From the IMG/VR virus record IMGVR_UViG_3300005537_000002, positions 62,001-126,000 of that record: 64,000 nucleotides of DNA; one strand, written 5' to 3'. The position numbers were made by a program, and so were the translations under genes. Positions 1 to 6,978 of the stretch are shown piece after piece (the stretch's first letter is position 1; the number at the start of each line of letters is the position of its first letter). This DNA comes from a virus. Below the pieces are notes generated by a model. The model saw only the letters and a program-made list of their open reading frames with translations, did no database searches and was not told the DNA's origin.

Positions 1-234
1 TACGCACGGACGGTGTACCATAGATACAGATGCGATGATGGGAGTACACCATTCTACCTACAAACTGGTACGATACTGCCAACTACAGAGAATCCGAATG
101 GGGATACAGTTTATACTCTAACCCAACGATATAGAGAGTTGACCGAACGAGTACTAGCGGACGGTGACATGCAGTATGCTAGACCTAGTTGTCAACAGCA
201 TGTACTGATGTACGGCCACAAGAGAGGAATCTGA
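1..234 (+). CDS. queE: 7-carboxy-7-deazaguanine synthase (QueE), C-terminal end only
   Basis: This is the last part of a gene that begins before the window; the reading frame is open from base 1. The visible tail ends in QQHVLMYGHKRGI, which matches the conserved QueE C-terminus (PQxH...WGNKRGV type). QueE is a radical-SAM enzyme that turns 6-carboxy-tetrahydropterin into 7-carboxy-7-deazaguanine, the step before QueC in preQ0 synthesis. Its catalytic N-terminal CxxxCxxC part is outside the window. The next gene, folE, starts 2 bases after the stop, so the two are probably co-transcribed. The folE, dpdA and gat-queC neighbours strongly support the assignment, although only about 77 residues are visible. 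Confidence 0.75.
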   Translation, partial: YARTVYHRYRCDDGSTPFYLQTGTILPTTENPNGDTVYTLTQRYRELTERVLADGDMQYARPSCQQHVLMYGHKRGI

Positions 235-236
235 CA

Positions 237-1028
237 TTGACAACGCAGCGTATGCCGTTCAACTTAAGTGCGGAACTTGTTGCCGGTCTTCGTAAGCAAT
301 CCGTACGAGCTTGTCTGCAGTGTGGCGTAACGGAAGCCCAGTCGTTGGAGTTAACGGGTAGAGGTTTGCAGACACATAGGGTTAAGAGTGGGGAAGTGAC
401 AGAGGACATTGTAATGTGCCACGACTGTCACTTCCGCCAGCATAATGACCCGGAAGTGGACCGAGCACGATATCAAACTGTGCTAGCTTCTACTCGTAAT
501 TGGCTGGAATCCTTAGGGGTAGACCTAACACACGGCGACTTCAGAGAAACTGCTAGGAGAGTGGCTACATACTACTTAGGACACTTTAAGTCTCCGGATT
601 CTGTTGAGTACGAGTTAGAACAACTACGACAGGCGAAGTTCTCGACAGGATATAGTGGTATGGTAGCTGTATCCGGCATTCAAGCGGACGGTCTCTGTCC
701 TCACCATCTGCTACCTGTACGATATACTATTAAAGTAGGGTATCTCCCCTACGAAGGTAGAGCAATCGGCCTGTCTAAGCTGCCGAGGGTAGTTGAGTTA
801 TGTGCCAGCATACCTCGATTACAAGAAGATATCACGATGTGGATAGCGGAAGAGGTTTCGCTAGCTGCAGAAACTCCTCACGTAGCTGTGCAAATTGTGG
901 GGAAGCACAGTTGTATGGAGATTAGGGGCGTCCGTCAACGTAAGTCGGATACTACAACTACAGTGCTTCTAGGTCACTTCCTAGAAGAAACTAATTCTCA
1001 CCGCGAATTCCTAGCGCTCACCGACTAG
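237..1028 (+). CDS. folE: GTP cyclohydrolase I (FolE) with N-terminal zinc-finger-like segment
   Basis: FolE converts GTP to 7,8-dihydroneopterin triphosphate, the entry step to folate and to 7-deazaguanine bases. The C-terminal two thirds carry family signatures: CPHH (zinc Cys and catalytic His region), GLSKLPR, and GKHSCMEIRGV with the second His-x-Cys zinc pair. The N-terminal 60 residues hold an extra CxxC...CxxC pair (CLQC and CHDC), which is not part of standard FolE and may form a zinc ribbon. I chose the TTG at 237 because AGAGAGG lies about 9 bases upstream; a GTG at 189 would overlap queE by 45 bases and has no such site. The product is 263 aa, a little longer than typical FolE. 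The context argues for a role in DNA base modification rather than folate. Confidence 0.93.
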   Translation: MTTQRMPFNLSAELVAGLRKQSVRACLQCGVTEAQSLELTGRGLQTHRVKSGEVTEDIVMCHDCHFRQHNDPEVDRARYQTVLASTRNWLESLGVDLTHGDFRETARRVATYYLGHFKSPDSVEYELEQLRQAKFSTGYSGMVAVSGIQADGLCPHHLLPVRYTIKVGYLPYEGRAIGLSKLPRVVELCASIPRLQEDITMWIAEEVSLAAETPHVAVQIVGKHSCMEIRGVRQRKSDTTTTVLLGHFLEETNSHREFLALTD

Positions 1029-1032
1029 GGAT

Positions 1033-1530
1033 GTGGTAGTGCAAGAAGAAAGGTACACTTTTGTGAATCAACCTAGACCAGCGGGTACGTTTACGTACAC
1101 AGACCACGAGTTTAATGAAGAGTTCCTGCATTTCATGCAGGAGTGTATGGAAACGTATCGAGAACGAGCTCAAGAGTACAATAACGCAGCGGCTAGTACG
1201 TCGATGTTAGAGTACTTTGAGCCGGATGTGGTGATCCCAAACCACTTTGCAGCGTGCTACATGTACGTTAAACATAAGTTCAGTCGGTTCGCAAACTGCC
1301 TGAAGAACTACATCGCAAAGGTAGAACTCGTTGCTGACACTCGAGTTAGTTACGAACGAGCGGAAGATAGCATACGAGACTTAGTCAACTACGCCGCATT
1401 TGAGGCAGTCATTCTACGACTGCACTACAAGTGGGTACAGTCCCAACTACGTACGCCTCAAGCTATCTATGATCAAGCTCCAGAGATTGACGTAGATCAA
1501 CAAGTTCCCGTTGTGAACGGACACCACTAA
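1033..1530 (+). CDS. Possible nucleotide-modification-associated domain 1 (Nmad1/DUF1599-like) protein
   Basis: This 165-residue protein sits between folE and dpdA. The middle and C-terminal parts resemble the Nmad1/DUF1599 pattern as I recall it: an early helix with EFLHFMQECMETY, a central K..R..N stretch (KHKFSRFANCLK) and a late DSIRDLVNYAAFEAV helix. That family is found beside phage base-modification genes and is related to MazG-like all-alpha nucleotide-binding proteins. A role in handling modified or precursor nucleotides would fit, but this is inference. The start is uncertain: GTG at 1033 lies only 4 bases after AGGG, and GTG at 1039 is an alternative. The C-terminal 20 residues are polar and end in GHH. 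Confidence 0.5.
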   Translation: MVVQEERYTFVNQPRPAGTFTYTDHEFNEEFLHFMQECMETYRERAQEYNNAAASTSMLEYFEPDVVIPNHFAACYMYVKHKFSRFANCLKNYIAKVELVADTRVSYERAEDSIRDLVNYAAFEAVILRLHYKWVQSQLRTPQAIYDQAPEIDVDQQVPVVNGHH

Positions 1531-1547
1531 ACGAAAGGTGCAGGCTG

Positions 1548-2351
1548 ATGCAAGCGTCAATCATCAGTCCTGTATCTTTACTAGATGCAGTTTCATTACG
1601 ACAGAAACTGCATCTAGTCTTAGTACAGGAGCTGGAGAGAAGCAAGGCGTATGCAGACTTCTATACGAACGTTATACGGCCTAGAGGTGACTACCTTATT
1701 CTAGATAATGGCGCGTTCGAGCTAGGAGAAGCTGCTAGTGCTGAACTACTCCTCAAATGGGTACGATTGCTGCATCCGGATGAAATTGTGTTACCGGATG
1801 TACGCGAGGATTCCTTTGCTACGCTTAGTCGCACAACCGACTTCATACAGCACGTCTTACCGTTGATAGACTACCCGATTAAGTGTATGGCAGTGCCTCA
1901 AGGGAAAAACTTGCAAGAGTGGATGATGTGCTTGCATATTATGCTGTCTATACCCCAGATTACGTGTATCGGACCTTATGAGGAAAGTGCCGACTGGTTC
2001 CCTTACGGGGGTAGACTTTCGCTACTCGAACGTATCAAGTCCGATGTGCTGGGTAAGGTCGACGTACATCTCTTAGGCATGGATGAAGACCTAGTAGAGT
2101 TGAGGGTAGGTGGACCTACGGTCTGTAGTTGGGTGCGTAGTACGGACTCATCAAAACCAGTGTGCTATGGTCTAGGGGGTGTGAAGTTAGATGCACAGTA
2201 CGGTCCTAGGGGTGTGAAGTATCCTGGTAGATCGAAGGACTTCTTCGAGTGTACTGTATCACCCACACAACGTGAAGCGGTACTGCATAATGTGGATGTA
2301 CTGCACGGGTGGTTAACTGATGAGTCGAGGGTGAAGTGTGTGGTACTGTAG
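1548..2351 (+). CDS. dpdA: DNA 7-deazaguanine transglycosylase (DpdA-like, TGT superfamily)
   Basis: DpdA proteins are tRNA-guanine transglycosylase relatives that exchange guanine in DNA for a 7-deazaguanine base. The protein (267 aa) shows a TGT-like pattern. LILDNGAFE (residues 50-58) corresponds to the TGT DSGGFQ motif, with Asp53 as the candidate general base. STDSSKP places Asp200 as the candidate nucleophile, and HPDEIVLPDV (76-85) is a typical barrel strand. It is short compared with tRNA TGT and lacks an obvious CxCxxC zinc site, as in the compact phage DpdA forms. The ATG at 1548 follows GAAAGG. A perfect 15-bp inverted repeat (1580-1618) lies inside the 5' coding part. Neighbours queE, folE and gat-queC supply the substrate base. 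Confidence 0.82.
   Translation: MQASIISPVSLLDAVSLRQKLHLVLVQELERSKAYADFYTNVIRPRGDYLILDNGAFELGEAASAELLLKWVRLLHPDEIVLPDVREDSFATLSRTTDFIQHVLPLIDYPIKCMAVPQGKNLQEWMMCLHIMLSIPQITCIGPYEESADWFPYGGRLSLLERIKSDVLGKVDVHLLGMDEDLVELRVGGPTVCSWVRSTDSSKPVCYGLGGVKLDAQYGPRGVKYPGRSKDFFECTVSPTQREAVLHNVDVLHGWLTDESRVKCVVL
1580..1618. repeat. 15-bp perfect inverted repeat inside dpdA
   Basis: The arms 1580-1594 and 1604-1618 are exactly complementary, with a 9-base loop. The repeat lies about 30 bases inside the dpdA coding sequence. An mRNA hairpin this close to the start could slow translation or act as an RNase site; that role is inference. Confidence 0.85.
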
Positions 2352-2352
2352 A

Positions 2353-2447
2353 CTCGAGTTCAAACTCGAGGACATGTGGATAGGGGTGTACTGGAGAGAC
2401 ACCCCTAGTCGTATAGACATATGGGTATGCATACTACCATGCATACC
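2353..2447 (+). promoter_or_regulatory. Leader with three successive hairpins before gat-queC
   Basis: Between the dpdA stop and gat-queC lie three perfect hairpins: CTCGAGTT/AACTCGAG at 2353-2370, TAGGGGTGT/ACACCCCTA at 2381-2407 and GGTATGCAT/ATGCATACC at 2424-2447. None is followed by a clear T-run, so they do not look like simple terminators. They may modulate read-through or mRNA stability, or form a structured leader. The short pattern does not match a preQ1 riboswitch that I can recognise. Confidence 0.5.
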
Positions 2448-2473
2448 AATCCATATATGGAGGGAGCAGCACA

Positions 2474-4048
2474 GTGTGTAGTATATCCGGTGTGATTATG
2501 CCCGAGGGTACTTCGTACCTGAGTACGAGGCTACGGCATATCATAGATCAGGCATGTGAGAGAGGTCGTGACAGTTGGGGTACTGTCACGCTGCATACAG
2601 ATCATACATACAGCAGCGTACGCTATACTGGTAGTCCGATCGAGACAGGGGTCGCTGGTACGTATCTACCTAGTAGCGCTAGGATATGTATATCGACATG
2701 TAGGGCGGAGCCAACTACAGAGTGGGTACGGGAGAAAGGTATATACGATATACCACCATTCGTACATGGGAATTGGGCTTGTGCTCATAATGGATGCATA
2801 GCCAACGATAAAGAGTTGGTACAGCGGTATGGACTATCGTTGGGTACGTCTATAGATACAGCGGTTATACCGGCCGTGTTGGACAAGATATGTCCCGACG
2901 AACTCGATCTGGATCGTATACAGGAGTTCCTACGAGACGAGATCGAGGGTTCGTATGCTCTTGCGCTTGTGAATAGACGACATCCGGATACGCTTATCCT
3001 AGCCGTGAACTATCAACAACTATACATCGCGTATGATCAGCAGGCGGGTGCGTTGTTCTTCACCTCTATGGAAGAACACCTGTACGATGATACAGATATA
3101 CACCGCAGACTCGTACAGGGAGGGGTAGTAGAAGTACCTGCATACTCCATGCAGGTAGTACATCTTCCATCCCATAGGGGTAGTACATCTGTCATGGGTA
3201 GCAGTACTACCCTGCATGCAGGGTACAGTACAGATACAGGGCAGGGTAGTAGTACAGCCATGCAGGGTACAGTACAGATACAGGGCAGGTCCTTAAGGCA
3301 GTCCAGGGATGTACATAAGGCCCTGGTGGTCTGTAGTGGTGGACTAGACAGTACAGTAGCTGCTAGGGAGATGCAGGTACGTGGGTACGATGTTACACTG
3401 CTGCACTTCCTGTACAAGTGCAGGGCACAGGAGGGTGAGGTAGAGGCTGTACGTAAGATAGCAGCTGCCATGAACGTACCCTACCTATTCTGGGAGACAG
3501 ACTTCTTCACCAAGGTAGGTGGGTCTAGACTCACTAACACACACGGAGAGATCAACCGAGAAGGTGGTGGAATAGCAGGAGCAGAACTAGCTTGGGAGTG
3601 GTGTCCCGCAAGAAACACTGTCTTTCTAGCTATGGCTGCAGCTATAGCCGAAGTGCACGACTTTGAGTGTATTGTGTTAGGAGCAAATTTAGAAGAGGCC
3701 GGAAGTTATGCAGATAATACTCTCCCATTCATACGTAAGTTGGATGCAGTACTACCGTATGCACTCAATCTACACCACTACGTACGACTGGAGGCACCTC
3801 TCGTCAACCTGATGAAGCACGAAATCGTAGCATTGGGCCTGAAAAATGGTGCGCCGATGGAGCATTCGTACTCGTGCTATGAGTACGGAGAGCACCACTG
3901 TAACAACTGCGGTCCTTGCTTCTTACGTAAGACGGCGTTTAAGATGAACGGGACAGTGGATCCAGTGTTCGAGCATCTGTCTGAGGACGAGTTTTGGAGT
4001 GGGTGCGTTCCCTACTCCAAACGATCGGATCCAGCCATAGTTCGTTAG
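2474..4048 (+). CDS. gat-queC: Glutamine amidotransferase-QueC fusion (GAT-QueC)
   Basis: Residues 1-230 form a class II glutamine amidotransferase that begins MCSISGV, so Cys2 becomes the N-terminal nucleophile; GNWACAHNG is a typical Ntn-GATase segment. Residues about 280-524 are QueC, the ATP-dependent 7-cyano-7-deazaguanine synthase. It has the PP-loop SGGLDS at 288-293 and four zinc cysteines at 468, 476, 479 and 482 (CNNCGPC). In archaea GAT-QueC takes part in archaeosine formation, and phage 9g uses a Gat-QueC to make 2'-deoxyarchaeosine, so ammonia transfer to preQ0 in DNA is the likely job. GGAGGGAG precedes the GTG start. The linker (about 235-280) is low-complexity and contains a 31-bp repeat. 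Codon use in the first 1 kb, rich in GTA, ATA and AGG, differs from the last 500 bases. Confidence 0.9.
   Translation: MCSISGVIMPEGTSYLSTRLRHIIDQACERGRDSWGTVTLHTDHTYSSVRYTGSPIETGVAGTYLPSSARICISTCRAEPTTEWVREKGIYDIPPFVHGNWACAHNGCIANDKELVQRYGLSLGTSIDTAVIPAVLDKICPDELDLDRIQEFLRDEIEGSYALALVNRRHPDTLILAVNYQQLYIAYDQQAGALFFTSMEEHLYDDTDIHRRLVQGGVVEVPAYSMQVVHLPSHRGSTSVMGSSTTLHAGYSTDTGQGSSTAMQGTVQIQGRSLRQSRDVHKALVVCSGGLDSTVAAREMQVRGYDVTLLHFLYKCRAQEGEVEAVRKIAAAMNVPYLFWETDFFTKVGGSRLTNTHGEINREGGGIAGAELAWEWCPARNTVFLAMAAAIAEVHDFECIVLGANLEEAGSYADNTLPFIRKLDAVLPYALNLHHYVRLEAPLVNLMKHEIVALGLKNGAPMEHSYSCYEYGEHHCNNCGPCFLRKTAFKMNGTVDPVFEHLSEDEFWSGCVPYSKRSDPAIVR
3215..3289 (+). repeat. 31-bp direct repeat in the GAT-QueC linker
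   Basis: Bases 3215-3245 and 3259-3289 are identical over 31 bases, with a 44-base period. Because 44 is not a multiple of three, the two copies are read in different frames and give unlike peptides (HAGYSTDTGQG and AMQGTVQIQG). The repeat falls exactly where the amidotransferase and QueC domains are joined. Confidence 0.9.
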
Positions 4049-4064
4049 TGGATCCGATCGTTTG
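4018..4064 (+). terminator. Hairpin overlapping the end of gat-queC
   Basis: A perfect 16-bp stem (4018-4033 with 4049-4064) encloses a 15-base loop that contains the TAG stop. The following bases are TCTGTTGTTGTTT rather than a clean T-run, so termination is probable but not certain. The stem carries GGATCCGATCG, which recurs in partial form in the next 200 bases. Confidence 0.55.
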
Positions 4065-4087
4065 ACTAGGTCTGTTGTTGTTTAGTT

Positions 4088-4270
4088 GCGAGAGTCTTCC
4101 GAAAGGGGAGAAAGGTACGTCTTTCGATATGATCCACTATTCCAAACAATAGTGGATCATATCGAATCGGTGGGCTCTCGCATATTTTCAAGTGTGGAAC
4201 GTGCTAAAGAGAGGTCGAGTAGATCATACCGGGTGGATCCACTATCGATGTGTTGGTGGATCATATCGAA
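4088..4270. repeat. Cluster of GTGGATC-type inverted and direct repeats in a gene-poor spacer
   Basis: This 274-base spacer holds a perfect 19-bp inverted repeat (4123-4141 with 4148-4166, 6-base loop). An outer pair GCGAGAG/CTCTCGC (4088-4094 with about 4175-4181) brackets it. A third copy of GTGGATCATATCGAA lies at 4256-4270, and the related GTGGATCCACTAT is at 4233. A longer open frame runs through here from 4086, but it has no ribosome site and simply encodes the repeats. The cluster could be an operator, a recombination site or a transcription barrier; the sequence does not decide. Confidence 0.65.
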
Positions 4271-4322
4271 AGGTACCCGCATTGCGCTGATACGAGCACC
4301 TTTCATAGAAAGGAATACGCTC

Positions 4323-4928
4323 ATGCGTAAGTTGGATAGTTCAGGCATGCCTAACAATTGGCGAACGAAACTGAGACCTCAAACTGTTCGCCCTTGGGTT
4401 ACGGTAGGGGGTTTAGTACTCGCAGCTATTGGGGTTGGCGAGGCCTTCGGCAAGCAGTACACGTTCGCCACGACGTTACTAGCTGGGTTAGTCGTACTGC
4501 TATTGGTAGCTGATCTTTGGCTCTACAACGCATCTTCATACTTATTAGAAGGTCGTATAGAAGGGCTACTCCAAGACGTTAACGAAGAACAACAACGTTA
4601 CGAGGCTCTGCTGAAACGTAACGATAAGTTGGAGAGGGAGCAGCAGGAGTTTGCTAGTTTGCTAAAGGAGGCGTATACGCAAGATCGGCAGGGAACTAAC
4701 CTACAAGCACGCGTAGTATCACCGGGTAGGTATCAAGTACAGAGCACCTTCGGTAAGTGGTATAACATTCACTGGAACTCTTCGGGACTCGCCTGTGAGT
4801 GTAGATTGTACGCCACCTGCAATGAATGTCCCCACAGTGCGAAGGCTCGCAGAATGCATGAAGTAGTTATCAAGACTGGACAGCAACCTTCCTCGACGAC
4901 AGACAACTTGGGTCCTTGGCTCAGGTAA
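4323..4928 (+). CDS. Membrane protein with coiled coil and SWIM-type zinc finger
   Basis: The 201-residue protein starts at the ATG at 4323, preceded by GAAAGGA about 8 bases upstream. After a basic N-terminus come two adjacent hydrophobic helices (about residues 28-65). A charged coiled-coil stretch follows (EEQQRYEALLKRNDKLERE). The C-terminal 70 residues contain CECRLYATCNECPH, a CxC...CxH arrangement typical of SWIM zinc fingers, which usually bind DNA or protein. The domain is preceded by the usual Y-x-V strand (RYQVQSTFGKWYNIHW). The protein would be anchored in the inner membrane with the SWIM finger in the cytoplasm. A role in tethering DNA or a protein partner to the membrane is speculation. 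Confidence 0.6.
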   Translation: MRKLDSSGMPNNWRTKLRPQTVRPWVTVGGLVLAAIGVGEAFGKQYTFATTLLAGLVVLLLVADLWLYNASSYLLEGRIEGLLQDVNEEQQRYEALLKRNDKLEREQQEFASLLKEAYTQDRQGTNLQARVVSPGRYQVQSTFGKWYNIHWNSSGLACECRLYATCNECPHSAKARRMHEVVIKTGQQPSSTTDNLGPWLR

Positions 4929-4932
4929 CCTC

Positions 4933-4961
4933 TTGTATACTTGAGTATAGTACACTATAAT
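4933..4961 (+). promoter_or_regulatory. Promoter TTGTAT-17-TATAAT
   Basis: TTGTAT at 4933-4938 and TATAAT at 4956-4961 are separated by 17 bases. It belongs to the recurring CCTCTTG...TATAATAT promoter family of this window and lies directly upstream of the methyltransferase-like gene at 5004. It also rules out the upstream TTG at 4941 as that gene's start. Confidence 0.75.
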
Positions 4962-5003
4962 ATATTGTATAAGTATTCAAGCGTATACGAGGTTTTTAGC
5001 ACA

Positions 5004-6089
5004 GTGAGGTACACATTTAGTCCGTTCGTGACTAGGAGACCCAAGTTGCAGGAAGCAGTTGAGTACGCCACACCCATGTGGCGTACTCAGAGGCCTACAG
5101 TATTTCCTAAGTCGACTATGGACGTAATTACGTCATCTCCCCAGTTCGTTGACGTAGCTGTCAATAGTGGGTCGATGGTCTTCTCTCGTGCACTTGCTTC
5201 TCAACCTACTGCAAGCAATGACCAGAACATCTTCGCTATCGAGTCCTTAAAGTCGGTTTTGCAGTGTACTACCGACTTGAACGTGCCTAGAGACGACTGG
5301 TTCGAACGCTTCTGTGCTAACGTCCATCCAGACAACCTCAATTACGAACCCGGCTACATTACGGACCGGTTCGTGTACTCTCCTGCGAAGTCTAGGCCTC
5401 ACATGCTACGAAAGACAGCTGTGTACTTAGACACTCTACTGCAACGATACCCTACTTCACTTATGAGAGCTTGTGTGGGGTACGCTATACTGCGTACGTA
5501 TACTTGGCGAGAAGTGAGTTGGAGTAGACTGTCTAAACAGGGCAAGCTTATACAAGGGAGGAGGCCACACAAACTATGGGAGCCGATTTGTAGACGAGCT
5601 TGGTCTCTACGACTGGCAGCGGAAGAGTTTGCAAAGACTCCCACGAGAAGGCTACATCAAATATCGGAGACTAGCGTTCTACAGGCTATACGAACCTTCG
5701 ACATCTATACGGGTGCAGTCGTGTATGCAAACCCTCTGTGGCCGTGGATGTCCACAGACGACTGGTCCGCGTATAGTCAGTTTACCGCTGACCTGAACTC
5801 CATACTTATGCAATGTCCGGTCAAGACTTCCAACTGGAGTGACAATAGGAGCCTTGATACTATCTACAAGGAGGTGACTAGTTGGATTGAAGAATCCTTT
5901 GCAAGAGGCGCCGGATTCTTCATACTCAACACGCAAAGCTCTAACTTTCCACAACCTGACGACCTATATAGTTGGTTGAGAACTAGATACGGTCGTCATC
6001 TGCTACTTGTCGAAGAAGTAGCTACCCAAATTAGCGCCCAACAGCCGTTTTCTGAGTGGTTTGGAACTATCCGGAATCCGACACTATAA
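5004..6089 (+). CDS. D12-like DNA adenine methyltransferase paralogue with NPLW motif
   Basis: This 361-residue protein is a paralogue of the protein at 14143-15207. The two align through QFVDVAVNSGS versus QFITLSAGNGG (motif I, SAM binding), DWFERF versus EWFERW, YLDTLL in both, and ANPLWPW versus IDPVYPW (motif IV). In D12-class N6-adenine methyltransferases motif IV is (D/N/S)PP(Y/F/W). Here it reads NPLW with Asn243 at the catalytic position, and motif I is degraded (NSGS instead of GNGG), so activity is doubtful. The GTG at 5004 is preferred: it follows GAGG and gives an N-terminus that lines up with the paralogue. A TTG at 4941 lies inside the promoter. It could be a partner or decoy subunit of the other protein. 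Confidence 0.55.
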   Translation: MRYTFSPFVTRRPKLQEAVEYATPMWRTQRPTVFPKSTMDVITSSPQFVDVAVNSGSMVFSRALASQPTASNDQNIFAIESLKSVLQCTTDLNVPRDDWFERFCANVHPDNLNYEPGYITDRFVYSPAKSRPHMLRKTAVYLDTLLQRYPTSLMRACVGYAILRTYTWREVSWSRLSKQGKLIQGRRPHKLWEPICRRAWSLRLAAEEFAKTPTRRLHQISETSVLQAIRTFDIYTGAVVYANPLWPWMSTDDWSAYSQFTADLNSILMQCPVKTSNWSDNRSLDTIYKEVTSWIEESFARGAGFFILNTQSSNFPQPDDLYSWLRTRYGRHLLLVEEVATQISAQQPFSEWFGTIRNPTL

Positions 6090-6105
6090 CCGAGAAAGGG
6101 TGTTA

Positions 6106-6396
6106 ATGTTGTCGACAATCCCCCCAGTGACAGCAGAGTCACTTAAAGCACTAGCCGCTGTGCTAGTACGTCTGCGATACCCATTAGCCAACTTAAATGG
6201 AGAAGCTGTCGCTATTCAAATAACCCTCACTGATATACCTCCACATCAAATGCAGGAGGTCCGCAACGTATACGGAGAAAAAGCTGTAGACTTCGAGTGG
6301 TGGACCGTTACGTGGTTCCGCTTTATAGTAACTATCGCTCGACTTGCGGATGCAAAAGCTACTATGTGGGTGACCTTCGTATACCCTGTTCAGTGA
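6106..6396 (+). CDS. Hypothetical protein, 96 aa
   Basis: The start at ATG 6106 follows GAGAAAGGG. I do not recognise the family. The protein is a small soluble alpha/beta-looking sequence with an aromatic patch (FEWWTVTWFRF) near residues 64-75. It follows the methyltransferase paralogue by 16 bases and ends just before the promoter at 6411, so it is probably the last gene of that operon. Confidence 0.55.
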   Translation: MLSTIPPVTAESLKALAAVLVRLRYPLANLNGEAVAIQITLTDIPPHQMQEVRNVYGEKAVDFEWWTVTWFRFIVTIARLADAKATMWVTFVYPVQ

Positions 6397-6410
6397 CAGG
6401 AGAGGCCCTC

Positions 6411-6439
6411 TTGTAATATCGTAGAGCGTCACATATAAT
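6411..6439 (+). promoter_or_regulatory. Promoter TTGTAA-17-TATAAT
   Basis: TTGTAA at 6411-6416 and TATAAT at 6434-6439 are 17 bases apart, in the CCTCTTG...TATAATATAA context shared by the other promoters. It would drive the small membrane genes and the surface-glycan cassette downstream (6482 to about 12167). Confidence 0.75.
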
Positions 6440-6481
6440 ATAACTATAAGTGGTCTTGTAGGAAATCAGCAGTTCAGTCCC

Positions 6482-6730
6482 GTGCGGTCGTACGACGTAG
6501 TGCAAATCACGGTGACAAGCACACGTGAGAGGGTGCTTGTGACGTTTTACGATACTAAGACAGCGATTGTACTCTCGTGCGAAGAAGCAGTACGAGAGTA
6601 CGACGAACAAGTACCGGTCGTCTGCAGCTACAAGGTGTGGATTATGGTACTTGTTTTCGTGTCCGGGCTATTACTTATTAACATAGTACTTATCACTGTC
6701 ATACTCTTCCTCCTACTTCACCACAAATAA
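6482..6730 (+). CDS. Small tail-anchored membrane protein
   Basis: The protein has a polar N-terminal part and one strongly hydrophobic C-terminal helix (residues about 53-79) ending LLLHHK, so it should sit in the membrane with its N-terminus in the cytoplasm. The start is uncertain. GTG 6482 gives 82 aa but has no clear ribosome site. GTG 6539 gives 63 aa and follows GAGAGG by 7 bases. It is the first gene after the promoter at 6411. Confidence 0.5.
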   Translation: MRSYDVVQITVTSTRERVLVTFYDTKTAIVLSCEEAVREYDEQVPVVCSYKVWIMVLVFVSGLLLINIVLITVILFLLLHHK

Positions 6731-6748
6731 CTCAAAAGGTAACTTTAT

Positions 6749-6964
6749 ATGGATGTAAAATCAACCCTTCGCATAGCTTTCCTACTTATTGGTAGGCAAA
6801 TCGCGGCTGAGTTTCTGTCACAGGCAGTTTGTAAGAGACTCGAGCGAGAAGATATACCAGATGACTCGTGGATGTCTGAGAGCCACGAGTATCCATTTCA
6901 CACTATCGTAGCTCAAGCTATGTGCGACGCTTTATTCGATATACAGAGTACCTCGCACGACTAG
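6749..6964 (+). CDS. Hypothetical protein, 71 aa
   Basis: The ATG at 6749 is preceded by AAAAGGTAA. The sequence is acidic in its second half (EREDIPDDSW) and has no membrane helix or motif I can name. It lies between two membrane-protein genes in the operon that starts at 6411. Confidence 0.5.
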   Translation: MDVKSTLRIAFLLIGRQIAAEFLSQAVCKRLEREDIPDDSWMSESHEYPFHTIVAQAMCDALFDIQSTSHD

Positions 6965-6978
6965 AACGGAGCTTGTGT

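Noticed and set aside
2353-2447. preQ1 riboswitch upstream of gat-queC
   Set aside because: The three hairpins are independent simple stems; no A-rich tail pairing with a loop as in preQ1-I could be found.
3037-3471. A 144-codon open frame on the minus strand
   Set aside because: It lies wholly inside gat-queC on the opposite strand, in the repetitive linker region, has no ribosome site and a composition that simply mirrors the real gene.
4086-4322. An N-terminal extension of the SWIM-finger protein
   Set aside because: The extension codes for the palindrome cluster, has no ribosome site and there is a better start with GAAAGGA at 4323.
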